Shown here: piece after piece, positions 38,430 to 50,239 of the stretch | Layout: every line of letters begins with the position of its first letter | How positions within the stretch are numbered: position 1 is the first letter of the stretch | Source: Ciona savignyi | Taxonomy: Eukaryota; Chordata; Ascidiacea; Phlebobranchia; Cionidae | Direction: 5' to 3' | DNA: 64,000 nt | NCBI GenBank assembly: GCA_000149265.1 | Contig: CH003282.1 | Span: 670,854-734,853, forward strand | The notes under the pieces: model-generated | Told to the model about the DNA's origin: nothing | Database searches by the model: none | What the model saw: the letters and a program-made list of their open reading frames with translations, nothing else | Program-made: the position numbers and the translations under genes

Positions 38430-39227
38430 TAACATGTCTAGACCGTGTCATATAATATTGCAGAATGTTTTAACCCGATTGTAACAGTTTTGCTTCTGTG
38501 AGCATAAAATGATGGGTCGCTGAGTTCCTATATCAACTTTTTGTTTAGATACAGTCTAAATAATTTATAAGTAAAAAGTTTGTGTCAGTTTAAAAACTCA
38601 TTTCTGATGTGTAAGACGACCCTGGCATGCGTTTGACAAAAAATATACTAACAAAATTTAGGGAATTGCGCAGGTAATTAAAATATTGATTGTAATTTTT
38701 AACATATTTGGTAGGTGGACTTACATCACACAAAATTAAATCAAATTTGGGTATAATTTAAATTCGGGTAATTGGATTGGACGCTATGATCACCGGAAAA
38801 TAAAATATAGCAATACATTTAATTTATATTTAACGAGTCCACGGAATTACCCCGCGTCGAACCCCTACATTGATATATCTAGGCCAGGTAAGCTATATCA
38901 TACCTGATAGATTTCATATAGTTTAATAACTCCATATTGGTGACTGACAAGACATTCCGCAGTGTTTGACGAAAAACAAAAACAATATGTTTTCGTTTTT
39001 TTAAAGGGGACCAATAATTAGGCCTACTTAACAACCCCAGAAGATTTAACTCGATTGGACATTTTTCTTCGTTTAAAATAGGGCGTAATTAAGTGAGACT
39101 AACTAATACTTGTTCTAGAGGTATTTCTGGGGATTTTTCTGAAGGGGGTTAAAAATGAGCATGGGGCGGTTTTGAGTGTCCAGTTGTTTAATACATGCAA
39201 TATTAGTGTATTATACGAAAATACGAT

Positions 39228-39450
39228 AGGATATTTATGTTTATCCCCGTGAATGGGAAACCCAAGGGGACTAACTCACGGGCAATCGTCAGATCACCTC
39301 GCCCACCTTCGGTTATCGGAGCTATTGCAATGTGTTGTGTATGATTCATACGTTTCCTTAATTTGGTAGAACCCATTAATCTGCTGGGTTCAGGCAATGT
39401 CCGTAAAGTGTCTTGCCCAAGGACACAACCGACTAGATAGCAGTCATATT
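39228..39450 (-). repeat. SINE family A copy
   Basis: A well-preserved reverse-orientation copy. It begins GATAGGATATTTATGTTTAT CCCCGTGAATGGGAAACCC, continues through ATCGGAGCTATTGCAATGTG and CATTAATCTGCTGGGTTCAG, and ends at GTGTCTTGCCCAAGGACACA. The apparent ORF across it (MPEPSRL...) is a repeat artefact. Confidence 0.8.
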
Positions 39451-39454
39451 TTTT

Positions 39455-39720
39455 GCACCTTATATTGAGATATGTTAAAGTTGTTGGAGTGGGCGTTTAA
39501 TGCGCGCACGGCTGTTTCTCATGTCAATCATTTCCTCTGCGTGTCAACCGGCTAGAATGCCTTAACCAATACTTCCTATTTAATCCTTCACACACATTAC
39601 GCCATATGTGCGAGCTGACGTTTTCTGTATAAACTCATTGTATTAATCTATAGCTTGCAATAAAAAACTTTTCGTAAGGAGTCGAGTTGCGAGTCGATAG
39701 AGTTTTAGCTGAGGCATATT
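39455..39720. repeat. Dispersed repeat shared with 46.55-46.75 kb
   Basis: TTAAAGTTGTTGGAGTGGGC, GCGCGCACGGCTGTTTCTC and GCAATAAAAAACTTTTCGTA correspond to TTAAAATTGTTGGAGTGAGC, GCATGCACAGCTGTGCC and GCAATAAAGAAATCTTCTGA near 46565-46685. The family is not identified. Confidence 0.5.
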
Positions 39721-39799
39721 AGTTGGGTAACCTCATGTCAGATTTAGTGCCAGCAATAGGTGCAAATACAAGCCTGAACTAAGCAATAAATGAAGTTCC

Positions 39800-39962
39800 C
39801 CAAAATCCGAATATTTTTTTTACCGTCACAAGTTTCGAACCCAAGATGGATACGTCACTTGGGCATATATGATATATATATGTTTTTTATATATATATAT
39901 ATATATGAGTCGGTATATGTATTGGTCGCGCTAACCATTTGGCCACACGACCGTGTCAGTCC
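39800..39962 (-). repeat. tRNA-Ser/Leu-like SINE (family B)
   Basis: In minus orientation it has a box A-like GTGTGGCCAAATGGTTAGCG and a box B-like GGGTTCGAAACTTG, as in the element at 61.1 kb. An ATATAT tract (about 39868-39906) lies between the boxes. Confidence 0.6.
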
Positions 39963-40889
39963 GAATATCAGAAATATCACCAAAGTGTAAAAAATGGACC
40001 TCTTTTTTACATTTTTTCCGGGAACGGGGATTCCCCTTCGGGTTTTATATTTAAAGCTTTAGATAACTATCACTTATCAGCATTCCAGTTAGGGTTACCC
40101 CGTTCTTCCTAATGACCGCATATGCTTGTCAAGAACGTAACGCAGAAAATTAACCAAGTAAAAACATAATGTTTTCCCATATTATGCTCGACGGGATTTA
40201 GTTCGATAATATAGCATTGCTTGCTTACTGCGGATTCGTCTCAGGATATACCTCCTCTTAATTTTAAAACATACGTTTACATGCCTGCGGATATATCGTG
40301 TCAGAGATAAATAATTATTAGAATCGGGAAAGAACTGACAAATTTGAACATGTTCCATTTTACTTTTGTTGGGTTGTTAAAGGAAGCAATAATGACAGGC
40401 GTCTTTTTAAACTTAAGTGCGATACATCTTTAATTTAGTAAAACTCTTTAATACAGTAGGTTATACCGACAACCCAGTATGGAAAGTACGGCAGCTGCAC
40501 ACTCGAGTTTTTTTCCCTGCGTCTTTTTCACACTTGGGTTATTTCACACTCGCTCGCGATCTGGCAGTATAAACATCGTATAATTTCCAATAAACTTGTA
40601 AACCTACCTTTGGACCTCGGGTAATTTACTTTCCGTACATTTTTAGTTATGTAGGTAGATGTGTTAGCTGACGGACACGAAAGATTGAGGATAGAATAAT
40701 GTTTTTTAAGATTTTGGTAAAACAGTTATGAAAAGGAGATTGTGTGCACACTTGAAGTGTGCATTCTTGGACGTTTGCACACTGCACACTTAAATATTTG
40801 GCGCGTGCACACTCAAGATCTCGGCGAAAATTGACGTACTTTCCATACGGGCCGACAACACAACAAGGATTAAAACTGCTTACTAAAAA

Positions 40890-41000
40890 TATTGAAACTA
40901 ATTCTAACCTTGTCCCAAACCCTAATCTCAAGCCCAGAAATATTGCTAACTTTAACCCCAGACCTTGCACTAACCTTAATGTCCTAATTAACTTTTTATG
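40890..41000. repeat. Degenerate CTAACCC-like simple sequence
   Basis: Contains CTAACCTTGTCCCAAACCCT, CTAACTTTAACCCCAGACC and CTAACCTTAAT in quick succession, a loose TTAGGG-type pattern on one strand. A similar short patch lies near 62362-62396. It is too degenerate to be called telomeric. Confidence 0.35.
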
Positions 41001-41635
41001 TACACTTTTCCTACTTACCTCTTAGCTTTTCCCTGTTATACCATAGTGTGTGTTGTTTAATTTAGTAAAATGGTTTAAATACAGTAGGTTATACCTTAGT
41101 GTATTCTGCATTAAGGGTAGGCATTGTCAAATATTTATAAGAAAGCAGGCATCTGTCTAATATTATGCTCGTAAAAACACTCGAACTTTTTTTCTGAAAA
41201 ATATAAAACAAAAAATGAAACGAAAAGTTAAAACTTTAGCGTGGTGCGGGAGTTTTAAAAATTGTCGAATTTTTTAATCAAACCATACTCACTTATTCTT
41301 TGGATATCTATAGTTTATATGCAATACCTTCGGGGAGCAGATTTGACATTTTTTCAATTATAAAAATATACCAGTTTACCAAAGCATGATTAAAAAATTG
41401 TGCATTTTTTAAAACTTAAGCACCACATAAAAGTTTTAAACTTTGCGTATCTGTCTTCCATTGTTTTGTGTTTTATAACTTTGGTGTAAAAACCATATAT
41501 AATCTTATTGTTTCGGGAGAGAACTGTTACCATGTATTCTATCATTAGGTACTCAAGAGCACAAAGGTATTATATATTATTACATGAATTAAGGTATAAA
41601 AATATTAATCAATTTTTGTATATAAAATTACCAAA

Positions 41636-44600
41636 ATGGCACAGGACGCATGGGGTCGTATGTTTTCGGCTGCTGGTCAAACCGACACAAGGCAACATTA
41701 TAATGACTATACTGTCAAGTACGAGCAAGACTGTAAGTCACTTGGTTATTCTGAGCCCGAGGTTTTGGTGGAGATTTTAAAGGAAGTTTTGCCAAATTTT
41801 AAGAATGAGAATTTGCAAGCTTTGGATGTTGCGGCAGGTATGTCAGAATTTAGATAATCTGAAGTTAACGTAATATACAATTTACAAAAATTTAGCAAGT
41901 TAGACACATATAAATATATACGAGTTCTTTAATACATAAAACAGTAATAAAAAAAGTTTTTAATTTAACAATTCAAACATATGTTTACACATATTGCATT
42001 TTTATGGACACATAAGATAAGTATTTTCCGTTTTCCTTACATTTGCATTTATAATCTAGAAATGGTTACTCGGGCAATGGCACTTTTTAATACAGGTACT
42101 TCAGGGCGAAATGGTAAAAATAGCTGAATACGATAGGATATTTATGTAATCATGTCCATCCCGGTAAATAAAAAAACAAAGGGGGTTAACAGACGGGCGA
42201 TCGTCAGTTTACCTCGCGCCCGCAGTCGGGTTAGCCAAGCATTTGCAATGTGTTGTTTATGAAATAGTAGTTGCTTTAATTTGGTAGAACACATTAGTCC
42301 GCTGGGTTCAGGCAAATGTCCGTTAAGTGCCTTGCCCAAGGATACAACCGACTAGCTATCGACCAGTTTTGCACCTGCAACCTTTAGATTTACAGGTGAC
42401 GCACTTAACCGCCAGACTACTATTTTGCCTGAACCCAGCGGATTATGGGTTCTATCAACTTAAAGGAACGTGTGAATCATACGTAACACACTGCAATAGC
42501 TCCGGTAACCCGACAGTGGGCGCGAGGTGTTCTGATGATTGCCCTTGTGTTTACCCCCTTGGTTTTCCCATTCACGGTGATAAACATGAATATCCTATCC
42601 TATACACATCAAGTGTATATAATATATATAGGCAGTAGGTTTAGTTATTATGGTATAAACATGTGTTTCTTCGTAATGTAGCTGGTAAAGCCATTTTAAT
42701 TTAATGTTCTAAATGAAACAGTTAGGTTTAGTTAACAAAATGTTAACATTCTGAATACTTAGTGGTTACATAGGCCTACTGCATTCTACTATTACTAGGG
42801 CTGCGAATTAACGGTTAATTTGAAAAACGGTTAACTGATGTAACAATAATTGGTTAACCATTAACCGATTTTTTTTATAAATCATGACTTTGAATTGTAT
42901 TAGGCCTATCTCCCTGAAAGAAATAATGCGTGTGTTAGGCTTTTTGTGACTGCATTGTATTGCAAAGCATTGACGAATATTACAGTTGTCAGACAGGTAT
43001 TTCACATCAGAAAAGCGTGTGTTTTACCAACCAACGAACAGTTAGAGTTCAAAAAGAGTTGTTAAAAAACGGTTAAACGGTTAAAATTTGATGTGATGGT
43101 AAACCATAAAAACCGTGGTTAACCGTTAATTTTTCGCACCCTTAATTTTAATGTATTCAATTTTTACAACAGGCACCGGCCTTGTGGGCGATTCTCTAAA
43201 ATCCGCTAACTTCAAAGGCTCAATTGATGGAATTGACGGTTCAGCTAATATGTTAGAAAAGGCAAGAGAAAAAGGGATATACAGGTATAAAAAATACCTG
43301 TCTTTTAGCTGTTGTAAAGTTGTTTATGCAAACATGTTGTTGTTATTATTGTATGTATGTAGGGATGCACAATATAGGATAGTTAGGTATTCTAGAATAT
43401 TCTAGAATAATATATTTCGAATCTAGAATTTCGAATCCTATTCTAGAATGTTTTACCATGTATTTAAATTTGCTATGCTGTGCATATATTTTCTCATTTA
43501 TAGTGAATTAGCCATATGCTTTTAAACTGTAATGAGAGAAAATTTTCAAACAATATTTTACCATTACATATTTTTTTAATCATATGTAACATCTCTAAAC
43601 ACTATCTGCCATGAGGGAGGATAATAGTCTGGTAGGTTGTTGTTGAAATGAATGAATAAGAAAAATGCTCCCAAACACCAGACAATTTTTATTTCCCCAG
43701 TTTGGTATCAAGACTAGCTATTAATACCCTTGCACAATTTAAAATTAATTTACTATTTAACACAGTTATACCTAGGTAAAAGTATAATAAATTAATCACT
43801 GCAAAATCACCGAATTAAATAATTGAACACATAGGATATCATTCATTGTGTTAATTGAAAACATAGTTGTTTAAGTGAAATATATATTGCAAATACTAAC
43901 GTGTTTAGTCTGTAAATAACTCTTCCGCCTTTGGAATAATTGCGTCATGTTTAAAGATGCGATAAACCACGTGATTACAGCCTGGCGAACGTGACCTACT
44001 TTCTTTGTGCGTACGTTCGTTTTAGGCGCGTCCGTCCACGATGCACGTGTATGGGACAACTGATAAGATAATGTTGTTGTGCTTTGATGCAAGTTGTTTT
44101 CCGAGCTACCGCTTTAGAAAATGTTTGGACGATTTGGCACACAGATGCACTTTCGGTATGGAGAAACGCATTACGGGTATTACATACGAATAAGGAAGCC
44201 ATTTTACAATTTTAAGATTACGAATTTACTTCAATGACGATTCACCAAATGTTTCTTATCATAGTTATCCACTGTCGCACGCTTGCTGAAACGATACGCT
44301 GACGTCTGCATAATCGGCATCACGCGTGTTGTTGCGCGTTGGATCGCAGCCAATATTTTATGTTTTTAATTTCGAATCCTAACTATTCTTATTAAATTGC
44401 TTGTAAAGATTCGAATCTCAAAGATTCGAAATTCTATATTGTGCATCCCTATATGTATGCTTGGGTATCTTTCGTTTGACAGAGCAAAAAAATAGCCAGT
44501 GTCCCAGTGGCGAAGATAGGCATTTATTCGATGTTTTAAAATCAAATAACAAAATCCCTAGTTATTTATTGCCAATTTAATTCCAGCATCAATGTGCCAC

Positions 44601-46177
44601 TTAATCGCTTGAATTTATATGGACATTAATATTATCATTGCTTTATTATAAACATTTTAGTTTTTTATTGTATTACAAACGTTTATAGTGAATGTTTTAT
44701 TCACCTGGCATCTGTGGGATAAAAACAAATTATTATTATTATCAAACTGTACACCTTTCAAGCTCTACAATCCACTAATTCCCAACTGTATATCCATTAC
44801 TCTCTGGAGGCAACATTTCTTATGAGCAATTTTGAAATTTGGAACTAGAATGTCTTGAAGCAAGACTGGGTTAAGCCCTAAGACAACCATTTTTGACTTC
44901 AGTAGTCCAATTTTGAATCAGTTTTGTTTTAATCATTATTATAGAATCAATAATTTCAAGTTTAATAAACGCTTTTACATCATTAATATTGATTAAGGTC
45001 GCGAAGGTGCACTAAAGTTTCTTTGTACCGTCTTCCCAGGCAACTTTTCGATAGAAAGGCGACACACTTAACCGCCAGTCCAACCGGCCGGACTGAATGC
45101 AAATAAAAGTACACGCATTTCAACGCGCTCTGAAATAGACTCGAAGAGCAAAAAATATTAGAATGTATGATTGATGAAATAAATGTTAAACACAAAAAGT
45201 GTATTAAGACTTAAGAGGGTTGGTGGAAAACGGTAGCTTCCAGGCTCCCTAAGTTATAAAAACAATACGATACATTAAAATTGTTTAATGTTTACAGGAA
45301 ACTCATTGAAGAATTTGTACTGCCAGATAGGGCCATGCCATTTAAGGATCAAATATACGACTTAACATGTTGTCTAGGTTCAATGTCCCTTCCACACATA
45401 CAACCAGAGGCACTCAAGGTATTAACATACTTTTATAAATTTACATACTTTGAATGTAATATTTAAAAACGCATGCCATGATACCAGGAAGTGACGTTAT
45501 AGGTTTTTGAACAGGTGGCGCTAAATAGCCTAATAAATGGACTAGGGAATAATGTGGAGACCAGCGGGGCAGAAAGAGCAGAGCGGGTCGGAACACTGTT
45601 TTATGGCAAAAAAAAGCGGGAAGAACAATTTTCGTCACTAATTTGATGTTATACCATGCGGTTTGTTGGCAACGTGAGCGGGACGGGTAATATGATTAAC
45701 CCGTCCCGCTATGTTAGTGACAAAAATACTTCTTCCCGCTCATGATATACCCTGTCCCGCTCTTGTTATAACCCGTCCCGCTTAAGTTAATAATAAAATA
45801 TCCAGTCCTGCTCATGCTAGTGACAAAATACTTTGTCCTGATAGTGATATAATGTGTTGTTCTGCCCTGCTGTCCAGCAGATTAGTGAAGCCATTAAAAA
45901 GCAATAGTTTCAACAGTGGCGTAATTTCTAAACTTTTTTCAAGGAATTTGTTAGAGTCACGAAACCCGGCGGTATTATTGTGTTTGCCGTTGTCACTACA
46001 CCAAGGTCAGGAGAGTACGAGCGAAAACTAGAATCACTCGCGGAATCTTTGCAAAGTGCTGCCCACTGGAAAAAAATTAGGTCAATCAGAACGACCATGT
46101 ATAAGTGCAATTTTGACAAAATCAATGGTGCAAACGAAAATACTTATACTACCCTTTATGTCTTTCAACGAGTTTAA
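41636..46177 (+). CDS. Class I SAM-dependent methyltransferase, METTL27/WBSCR27-like
   Basis: A complete four-exon gene: 41636-41837 (ATG start), 43173-43284, 45298-45418 and 45944-46177 (stop TAA), encoding 222 residues with consistent phases (1,2,0). SAM-binding motif I spans the first junction, LDVAAGTGLVGDSL, the acidic loop is DGIDGSANML, and the later strand has DLTCCLGSMSLPHIQPEALK followed by TKPGGIIVFAV. This is the Rossmann-fold methyltransferase pattern. The N-terminal YNDYTVKYEQDCKSLGY and overall length fit the Williams-Beuren region 27 (METTL27) group, whose substrate is not established. The start is in good context (accaaaATGG). Each intron holds repeats: a SINE pair plus a MITE, a hAT element, and a CCCGTCCCGC-rich repeat. 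AATAAA follows at 46203. Confidence 0.92.
42130..42605. repeat. Head-to-head pair of SINE family A copies
   Basis: A minus-orientation copy (42130-42420, ending GGTGACGCACTTAACCGCCA) directly abuts a plus-orientation partial copy (42424-42605, beginning TTGCCTGAACCCAGCGGAT and ending GATAAACATGAATATCCTAT). Together they could fold into a stem of about 170 bp in intron 1 of the methyltransferase transcript. Confidence 0.85.
42796..43144. mobile_element. Small hAT-like MITE, 349 bp
   Basis: The termini TAGGGCTGCGAATTAACGGT and, reverse-complemented, TAAGGGTGCGAAAAATTAAC are inverted, with further AACCGTT/AACGGTT repeats inside. The flanking 8 bp (ACTATTAC, ATTTTAAT) match only partly, so the insertion is probably old. 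Its end is 28 bp from the acceptor of methyltransferase exon 2. Confidence 0.6.
43360..44451. mobile_element. Non-autonomous hAT element, 1092 bp
   Basis: Both ends read inward TAGGGATGCACAATATAG, and a perfect 8-bp duplication TATGTATG flanks it at 43352-43359 and 44452-44459. Subterminal regions are rich in TTCGAAT/ATTCTAGAAT repeats. No transposase ORF is visible. It lies in intron 2 of the methyltransferase. Its sequence matches the arms of the composite element at 47011-51447. Confidence 0.92.
45535..45890. repeat. CCCGTCCCGCT-rich repeat
   Basis: Several short units end in CCCGCT: AACCCGTCCCGCTATG, TTCTTCCCGCTCATG, CCTGTCCCGCTCTTG and AACCCGTCCCGCTTAAG, with related TCCTGCTCATGCTAGTGAC. 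The outer parts CAGCGGGGCAGAA and, inverted, CAGCAGGGCAGAAC look like terminal inverted repeats, so this is probably a MITE with internal repeats. It occupies intron 3 of the methyltransferase. Confidence 0.55.
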
Positions 46178-46202
46178 AAAATTAAAATTGTTACAATTTA
46201 GG

Positions 46203-46208
46203 AATAAA
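46203..46208 (+). terminator. Candidate polyadenylation signal AATAAA
   Basis: AATAAA 26 bases after the methyltransferase stop codon. If used, it gives a very short 3' untranslated region. Confidence 0.5.
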
Positions 46209-47763
46209 ACTGACAAAAGTTAAATCACTTCCTGTGGCTGTGCCATACATACAGTCATGGATGCTATTTTAATGTTGTTGAAAAAAGATACAATTTAGTT
46301 TTATAATTACACCGCTGCAATACTTTATGATTTTCGTATTTTTTTATTTCTTTGACGTGACCTTGGAATTTGACTTACTTTGGATTATGAAGTTCTTTTT
46401 GTTTGATCTGCGGAGAGTGTCGCATGCTTTTATGGAAACAGAGTCTAAACAAGAAATACCGGACATGGTATTATAATAGAATAAAAAAAAAACTGAAAAA
46501 GTGACAAACAGGGACTTGTAGTGAATTCGCGGCTTGTGTAATCTCTTATTGCGCATTATATCAAGTTTTGTTAAAATTGTTGGAGTGAGCCCTTAATGCA
46601 TGCACAGCTGTGCCTATTTTCTCAGTTAAAATTGTATGTGTTTCACTGTATCAGTTTATAAACCGCAATAAAGAAATCTTCTGAGACGGAGTCCAGATTG
46701 TCCGAGTCTAAAAAGCTGGGGGAACTAAGGCCAGATTTTCATGCAAGATATAGGCACGCCAAGATAAAATCTCCTGAATCCCAACAGACTAGATACCCCA
46801 AGTTGACATGATAATTTTTTAAAATTTAAACTTGAATATAATACACTTTTACCACGTGCAAAAGAGTTAAACAATTAAAAATCAACACAAATTGTAGCGT
46901 TTTCATATGTTATTTGGATCTTCTACTGCTACCTGTACTAATTTATCATTCTAGCGATCCAAACTCCGTCACGGAAGATTTTTTTATTCTTGATTAAATG
47001 CAAATACAATTAGGGATGCACAATATAGAATTTCGAATCTTTAAGATTCGAATCTTTACAAGCGATTTTATAAGAAAAGTTAGGAATCTAAATTATAAAC
47101 GTAAAATTACTGCGGCGATTCATCGCACTGTAGCAATCTCGACATTATATTTGCAAAAACTGCATTTATTTCATTTAATCGACGCCAACTGTGTTCGTTC
47201 TGTTCAACCTTATGACGTCATCGACACTTATCATTTTCACCTCATGACGGCATTGACACCGAAAGCAGTTATATTCCATCTACGTCATTATTTGCTTTAT
47301 AAAGCGTTGTGCGATTACATATACACAGAGACAAAGAAACACAACTTAAAAAAGAATACATCTTCGAGTAAAGTTTTCCGGTTTTTATATTTCGTGGAGC
47401 TTCCGCTGCCAGTCGAGTTTAGCTTTACTTTATGGGGGTACATATGGAGTCGGAGCGACGATTTATGTACTAGATATAGACGGCAGCGGATCCTGGGACC
47501 TGGTTCCGGCCAAGTAGATGCGTGTGAAAAACCCCTGGCCCTACAGCACGACAACACGTGTGATGCCGACTACGCAAACGTCAGCGCAACGTCTGTGCAA
47601 GCGTGCGACTCTAGATAACCATAATAGAAAAAAAATGATAAAATTGAAGTAAATTCGTAATCTTAAAATTATGGGTCCCATTTGAAAAAATGGGACACAT
47701 ATTGTTTTTGTCCGTTTTTTTTTTCTTTTTTTTTTTTCTTTTTTTTTTTCTTTGTCAAACGCT

Positions 47764-49335
47764 TGACAGGCATGGCATGGCGCCCCGACATCTACCAGAA
47801 GGAATAATGGAATCGCAATGAAACTTGGTGATTTTTTAGACAACATGGTCTAGATATGCAGAAACCAACATTTTGGGTAATAAATTTAGGGGAATTCCCC
47901 TTGGACGTTAAAAACTAAAACGGTCATTTTTTCTAAAAAATTAGCTTTTTAGGCCATAGCGCTTGAACGGCAACTCCAATTTGAATCAAATTTGGTAAAA
48001 TGTTAGTGCACTAGTCACTGATTTAACACTTAAAAGAAATAAAAAAATTACCTAGGGAAATACCCTAAAAATTAAACTTTTGCTGTTAAATAATAATTGT
48101 GACAGGCATGGCATGGCGCCCCGACATCGACCAGAAGGAATAATGGAATCGCAATGAAACTTGGTGATTTTTTAGACAACATGGCCTAGATATGCAGAAA
48201 CCAAAATTTTGGGTAATAAATTTAGGGGAATTCCCCTTGGACGTTAAAAACCAAAACGGTCATTTTTTTCTAAAAAATTAGCTTTTTATGCCATAGCGCT
48301 TGAACGGCGGCTCCAATTTGAATCAAATTTGGTGAAATGTTAGTGCACTAGTCACTGATTTAACACTTAAAAGAAATAAAAAATTACCTTGGGAAATACC
48401 CTAAAAATTAAACTTTTGCTGTTAAATGATAATTGTGACAGGCATGCTATGGCGCCCCGACATATACCAGAAGGAATAATGGAATCGCAATGAAACTTGG
48501 TGATTTTTTAGACAACATGGCCTAGATATGCAGAAACCAAAAAGTTTGGGTAATAAATATAGGGGAATTCCCCTTGGACGTAAAAACCAAAACGGTTCAT
48601 TTTTTAAAAAAAAATAGCTTTTTAGGCCATAGCGCTTGAACGACTGCTCCAATTTGAATCAAATTTGGTGGAATGTTAGTGCACTAGTCACTGATTTAAC
48701 ACTTAAAAGAAATAAAAAAATTACTTAGGGAAATACCCTAAAAATTAAACTTTTGCTGTTAAATGATAATTGTGACAAGCATGCCATGTCGCTCCGACAT
48801 CTACCAGAAGGGTTAATGGAATCGCAATGAAACTCGGTGATTTGTTGGACAACATGGTCTAGATATGCAGAAATCAAAATTCTGGGTAATGAATCTAGGG
48901 AAATTCCCCTGAGACGTTAAAAACCAAAACATTTTTTTTCTAAAAGATTAGATTTTTTGGGCATAGTTTGAACGGCTGCTATAATTTTGATTAGATTTGG
49001 TAAAATGTTAGACCATTAGACACTTTAGGCCAATTAAAAGAAAGAAAACATTTGCTTAGAGTAATTCCCCTAAAAAACGAAGATATGTTCCTGAATTATG
49101 ATTGTGACAGGCATGCCATATCGCACTGACATCTCCAACAAGAAGTCGACAAATCACATTAAAACTTTAAGAATTGTTACATAACATGGCCAACATATTT
49201 AAAAACAGAAACTCATCTACTAAACCTAGGGGAATTTCCTTTATTTCATTACAGCGCTTAAAAAGGTTTAATTTAAAACATTTAAGGTAAAATGTTAGTA
49301 AATTAAGATGTTTATTCATTTTTTAACTACACATT
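47764..49335 (+). repeat. 336-bp tandem repeat array, about 4.7 copies
   Basis: Units begin TGACAGGCATGGCATGGCGC at 47764, 48100, 48436, 48773 (GACAAGCATGCC) and 49105 (diverged, truncated), a spacing of 332-337 bp. The first three are nearly identical and carry GGGGAATTCCCC, a perfect 12-bp palindrome. Units four and five are progressively more diverged. Related single units lie near 52.69-53.03 kb. ORFs across the array are shadows of the repeat. Confidence 0.92.
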
Positions 49336-49339
49336 GAAA

Positions 49340-49515
49340 AGAAGTTTGGTTGGACAACTATGGGACCCATGCGTTTATGCTTGCAGAAACAAACTACATA
49401 CTCAGTGTATAAAATACAAATTGTGGTTAGGGACCCTGTAGCATGAATATATGGCATATAAAATGTGTTTTACAAATGGTGGTGGTTAAACACGTGGTTG
49501 ACACTCTCTAGTTGT
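49340..49515 (-). repeat. Family C terminus
   Basis: On the minus strand this reads CTAGAGAGTGTCAACCACGT then TTAACCACCACCATTTGT, the same end as the repeats at 36547, about 27838 and about 57822. It closes the right side of the tandem array, suggesting that the array lies inside a family C element. Confidence 0.55.
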
Positions 49516-50239
49516 CTAATGACTTTCGTACGTAATACTCGTAATGCGTTTCTCCATACCAAAAGTGCAACTACCGTGTAGAAGCGTCCGAACAATTTTT
49601 AATGCAGGAGCTCGAAAATACAACTTGCATCATAGAATAGCAATATTATCTTATTAGTTGTCCCACACACTTGCATCGTGAATAGACGTGCTTAAAACGC
49701 ACGCACGCACAAAGGAAGGAGGTTACTTTCGGCGGGCTTTAATCAAGTGGTTTATCGCACCTTTAAATATGACGCAATTATGGTAAAGGCGGAAAAATTA
49801 TTAAGAGACTAAATACGTTTAGTATTGGCAATATTTATTCCACTTAAACAACTACGTTTTCAATTAGCACAAAAATGGTATCCTATGTATACGATTATTC
49901 AGTTAGGTTATTTTGTATAGTGACTAATTTAATATACTTTTACCGCGGTAAATAGTATATTAAACTGTGTTAAATAGTAAATCAATATTGTGTTAAATAG
50001 TAAATCAATGTTTAATTCTACAAGGGCGATAATAGCTAGTCTTAATACCAAACTGGAAAAACTAAAATTGTTTGGCGTTGGGGGCATTTTTCTCAGCCAT
50101 CCATTGCAACAAAAACCTACTAGACCACCATCCTCACTCTTGGCAGATAGTGTTTAGAGATGTTACATATTATTAAAAAATATGTAATGGTAAAATATTG
50201 TTTGACTTTGTTAATTGCTCTCTTCGCAAGTATGTTTAA

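Noticed and set aside
40890-41000. Interstitial telomere repeat
   Set aside because: The CTAACC-like motifs are irregularly spaced and too degenerate to be a telomeric tract.
46998-47618. Longest open frame in the window (206 codons, plus strand)
   Set aside because: It starts just outside and runs through the arm of a hAT element. The homologous element at 43360-44451 does not preserve the frame, and no transposase or other motif is visible.
48422-48652. 76-codon ORF on the minus strand
   Set aside because: It lies within one unit of the tandem array, and the frame is not kept in neighbouring units.
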